From Neospora caninum Liverpool (lineage: Eukaryota > Apicomplexa > Conoidasida > Eucoccidiorida > Sarcocystidae): a stretch of DNA of 64,000 nt. Below the pieces are notes generated by a model. The model was not told where the DNA came from, did not search any database, and saw only the letters and a program-made list of their open reading frames with translations. The translations under genes were made by a program, and so were the position numbers. Numbering within the stretch: the first letter of the stretch is position 1; every line of letters starts with the position of its first letter. Below, piece after piece: positions 60,685 to 64,000 of this stretch. The stretch is taken from the NCBI RefSeq assembly GCF_000208865.1, contig NC_018389.1, positions 558,001 through 622,000 of the forward strand, read 5' to 3'.

Positions 60685-63600
60685 TTAGAGAAGAATTCGA
60701 TATTTTTCTTTAGGAGGAACTTGGTGGAAGGAAATGCGGCCTTCTGCAGTGAGAGCCGCGTACGCCCAAGCGTCGTCCGCAGCCCAAGCCACTGCGACGA
60801 CAGAATCCTGGGAAAACGAGAGTCGAACCGCAAATCGCAGAGAGAAGAAAACAGAAAAGGAAAACTGAAATAGAGCGGACGTGGCAGCCAGTGTTCGACA
60901 AGAGAGACCCTAGAAAGAGATTTTTGCCCCAATCTCAATAGGCGCACGAACTCGAAGAATCAAGACACCTCAGCATCCCGGCATATTCACAAAAACAAGT
61001 GCGTAACTACGTGTCTTGTCTTTGATCTGAAAAACCACGCGTGTGCATGCACACGAGTACCTCAAAACGCCTGGATCCTGTAGGAACGTATGTATGTGTC
61101 AAGGAAAGGAAGCGAAACGCGACACTTCCGTTTTCCTAGAGTCGACACACCGTGCATTTTGCGACCGAGGAAGACAAGTCCCCGCGAGGTGCGTCTCTGC
61201 GAGGCGAAAAGTGGAGGAAATTTGGGCTCTCCGCGGCGAGCCGTCGAAGGCACGGGCGGCTGAGAGGCCGAAAGCCTACCTCGCTGCCTTCATAGGATGA
61301 AATGAGTTCCGGGGAGTCTTCCGCGTGCTCCGTTCTCTCCTTTCGGCCGTCCCCTGCGCCGGCATCTGCGCCGTGGGCACCTTCCAGGCGAAAAGGATTT
61401 TCCTTTCCACTCTCCGGCGGCTCGTCGAGAATCGTGTGCGGGGAAAGTGGAGACTTGCTCACGCCCAGGGGCTCGGCGTGGTGAAGCTTGACTGTGTTGT
61501 CCGTGCCTAAGAGAGACAGAGAAGGACAAGAAGGAGAGAGAAGGTGAGAGAGACGTCCACACGCGTGTGGAAAGAGTGGATTGACATGGCAGCGGATTCA
61601 GGTCGGTTAGGCCCAGAGTTGACGCATAGGAATCGGAGCCGCGGCAGGTGGAAAAAGTGCAGAAGAAAGAAAAAAGATATGAGGAGAAAAGAGAGGATAG
61701 GAAAAGAGAGGAGGGGAAAAGAGAGAAGACGACAAAGTCCTACACGTCATCTTCAATGGAAAGACAAAGGCAATCGCCTCCGGAGTCGCTCTTCTCTCCT
61801 GCCATGTTGCCCGCGTTTATTCCGCTTTCGTCCTCGTTGCATGTCTCTCCCTCTTCCTCTCTTTGTCTTCTCGCGTGTTTCTTTTCTCTCACTGGCAGTC
61901 AGAAGAAGCTGGTCGTGGAAGCCGTTGAAACTGACAGACGTCACCCAATGGGAATGTATATCTCGAAGAACCTAAGAAGAAAAGGGGAAGAATGAGACAC
62001 AAAAACATTCGCCGTTTTCTTACTCGCCTGTCGCTCCTGCTCTCCTGATCTCCAGTCTAGGGTTTCCACTTTTTGCCAGTCGTCACCTTCTCTCACTGCT
62101 CGCCTCCTGCGTCGCCTCAGCGACTTCTTCTGCTCCTTTCCGTCCTTCTGCCCTCCAGACCCTCGTCCAGCTCTTCTTCTCCCTCAGCCTCCGCAGGCCT
62201 TCCCACGTCGTCCTTCGCCTCACGGCGAGAATCAGAGCGAGAAGCGGAAACCCAGGCACCTTCCCTTCTTCCCCTCTTTTTCTCCTCTTCTCCCTCCTCT
62301 GTTTCTCTTCCCTTCCTGTCTTCGCTTCATGGTCCTGTCTCCCTGTGCTTGCCTGGACGGGTCTTTTGAGCAATCGCCTGTCCCAGTAGGTAGCCGAGCC
62401 GTCGCTCGCACCAGTGACGAAGGAGAAGGAAAGATTCGGGTTACAGTCGATGGACAGCGGAGCCGCAATCGGACCGTGAGGATTGCATGCGCACGCGCCG
62501 CGCCCCGTCCCTGTCTGGTACGAAGAAACCGGAGACACCGGGGGACCGTTTTCGCGGACGTCGAAGACGCGCAAAGTGCCCCCGTTGCCGAAGACGTTGA
62601 AGCCGCCGAGACTGTCGTCTCGCGCCTGCGCAGCGATGATCTGTCGGAGGAAAAGAGGACACCGAGAGGAACCGAGCAGCTCTGGGACGCACCACGTCAA
62701 AGGAACAGGCGTTTAACCCTTCCTGGCACAGAGAAAACCCGTTACGTCCGCCACACGCTTGAGCTCTCTCTCTGAGGCTCCAGCAAGGGATACACATCGG
62801 CGTTCGCCTCAGGAAAACCGGTATCTCGGTCTCCAGCGGAAAAACGCGCGACAACGAGAAAAGCGCACGTTGCGCAAGTCCCGACTCGCGTTTCAACAGT
62901 CTGGTGCGACACACTGGAGACAAAAAAGCGCGACACATCCGTGTTTTGTTTTTGCAGGAATACCTCCGTCTCTGTTGCAACAAAGTCCGCTTATCCACAT
63001 GCGGTTACTGTCTGCCCATCTTTGTCTGCTCCTGCCACACGTGACGAGTCCGACAAATGCGAAGGCGAAGCCCGACACAGAAGTTGAAAGGCTGTTAAAA
63101 CCCGACTCGACGAGCTTACGGTGCGAGGCTCGTGCGGATCGAAAGTGACTGCAGAAAAGCGATGCTGACTGTCCGCCGGGAGGAGCATGCAAGTCTGAGC
63201 ACAAGGCATGGAAAAAACCGAGACGATATACGTCCCTCACCGCGTTCCTGTCCGTTCTTCTTCCGCGTGCGTCTTCGCGAAAAAGGTACTGATCCTCCCA
63301 GCATCTGAGCAGTCGCTGCCTCTCTCTTCTCGCACACGCGTGCTACCAGCGATCCATATATAGTACGCCTCCCTTTTTGAAAGGCGTCGAAAAAAGGGCG
63401 AGCGCTCAGCCGCCGCATTCTCCTCTGGAAAGGCGCTGCTGGTGCGCGCGTGCGCCTTCGAAGGCGGCCTGGCGGCTTGTCGCGGCGTTTCGAGCAGAAG
63501 CTGGCCGAGATCAAACACGGAGACGAAACGGGGCGGCACTGAGATGTGTCTACTTGGATTTAACGTTATGCCAAGAAGGATCCCAGATTGCCCAAAACGC

Positions 63601-63944
63601 CGCGTGCGAGAAGACAGGCAGAGAGAACGAGCGACCGGAATCCTAGCCGAGGAACCGGCGAGGGCACATTGGGATGACGGGGAGAGAGACGAAACTCTCG
63701 ACGAGAAGAAGCACGAGCTCAAGGAGACACCGAGACAGAGACACTGGGACGATCAGGAGGCAACGATGGGGTGGTGCAGGAAAGCGAGAGAAGAAACAGA
63801 AAAGATCTCTCTACCTCGTAGGAGGCGTCCGTTGCTTTGAACACTTCGCATCTCCCCTCCATCATCACCAGAACTTCGGAGCCTCGTGCTGCGGCCGTCT
63901 CCGCTCCCACCCCGCCTTCTGTGTCGCCTCGGGGGACCACCAAT
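60685..63944 (-). CDS. EIPR1: EIPR1/TSSC1-type WD40 protein, 5' end beyond the window
   Basis: EIPR1 partners the EARP/GARP tethering complexes and acts in endosomal recycling and secretory-granule formation. Exons in view: 63944-63815, 63194-63120, 62640-62353, 61971-61893, 61506-61280 and 60807-60685. Every junction keeps phase; the first of these begins in phase 2, so the start lies to the right of the window. Readable WD40 pieces: HRFSAVTFDPHEPRT, GGTLRVFDVRENG, SFVTGASDGSATYWDRRLLK, then VLRDIHSHWVTSVSFNGFHD with QLLLTASGTDNTVKLHH, an acidic insertion, and finally DSVVAVAWAADDAWAYAALT ending GRISFHQVPP before the stop. The HSHWV and DSV-AV-W blocks and the final FHQVPP are typical of this family. 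The intron between 62353 and 61971 uses a GC donor (CAG/GCAAGC). Confidence 0.88.
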
Positions 63945-64000
63945 CTGCGCGAAAAGGAAAACGCATGAAACACATGCGCCAGTGGACAAGTGTACAAATC

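Overview
This is nuclear DNA from a tissue-cyst coccidian (Sarcocystidae), most likely Toxoplasma gondii or a close relative such as Neospora or Hammondia. The evidence is compositional and structural. Coding exons are GC-rich and short, with canonical GT-AG introns. Intergenic and intronic DNA carries long (TA)n, (GATA)n and (GTAT)n microsatellites and frequent TGCATGC words. Proteins carry long disordered insertions, and no bacterial signals are present. Species assignment is inference. Most large ORFs without introns are antisense or low-complexity shadows, so genes were built from family motifs, splice signals and codon phase.

Left part (1-16.4 kb), minus strand: a SCY1-like pseudokinase (starts at 4262, runs off the left edge), an unidentified multi-exon gene (9066 to 6842), and a type II membrane protein with one thrombospondin type 1 (TSP1) domain (13644 to 11078). 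A 2.8 kb divergent spacer leads to the plus strand.

Centre: a plus-strand subtilisin-family (S8) protease (16469 to about 23 kb); a 5 kb stretch dominated by low-complexity DNA with no resolvable gene; FCF1, the PIN-domain nuclease of the small ribosomal subunit processome (minus, 30659 to 28266); and a Qbc-SNARE of the SNAP-25/SNAP-29 class (plus, 35602 to 38502).

Right part: a SAPS-domain regulatory subunit of a PP6/Sit4-type phosphatase (minus, 48317 to 40393), a small secreted Cys-rich protein (plus, 50765 to 51574), the E2 subunit of mitochondrial branched-chain keto acid dehydrogenase (minus, 58539 to 52541) and an EIPR1/TSSC1-type WD40 protein (minus, from beyond the right edge to 60685). 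A short stretch at about 59.74-59.82 kb resembles the peptidyl-transferase region of large-subunit rRNA and may be a nuclear insertion of mitochondrial rDNA.

The genes are mostly unrelated housekeeping and secretory genes, as expected for a eukaryotic chromosome. A loose membrane-traffic theme is visible (SCY1-like, Qbc-SNARE, EIPR1), but nothing shows co-regulation. The most distinctive items are the type II TSP1 protein, the GC-AG intron in the EIPR1 gene, the FCF1 start codon sitting directly against an intron, a higher-order AT repeat inside an intron, and the rRNA-like fragment.
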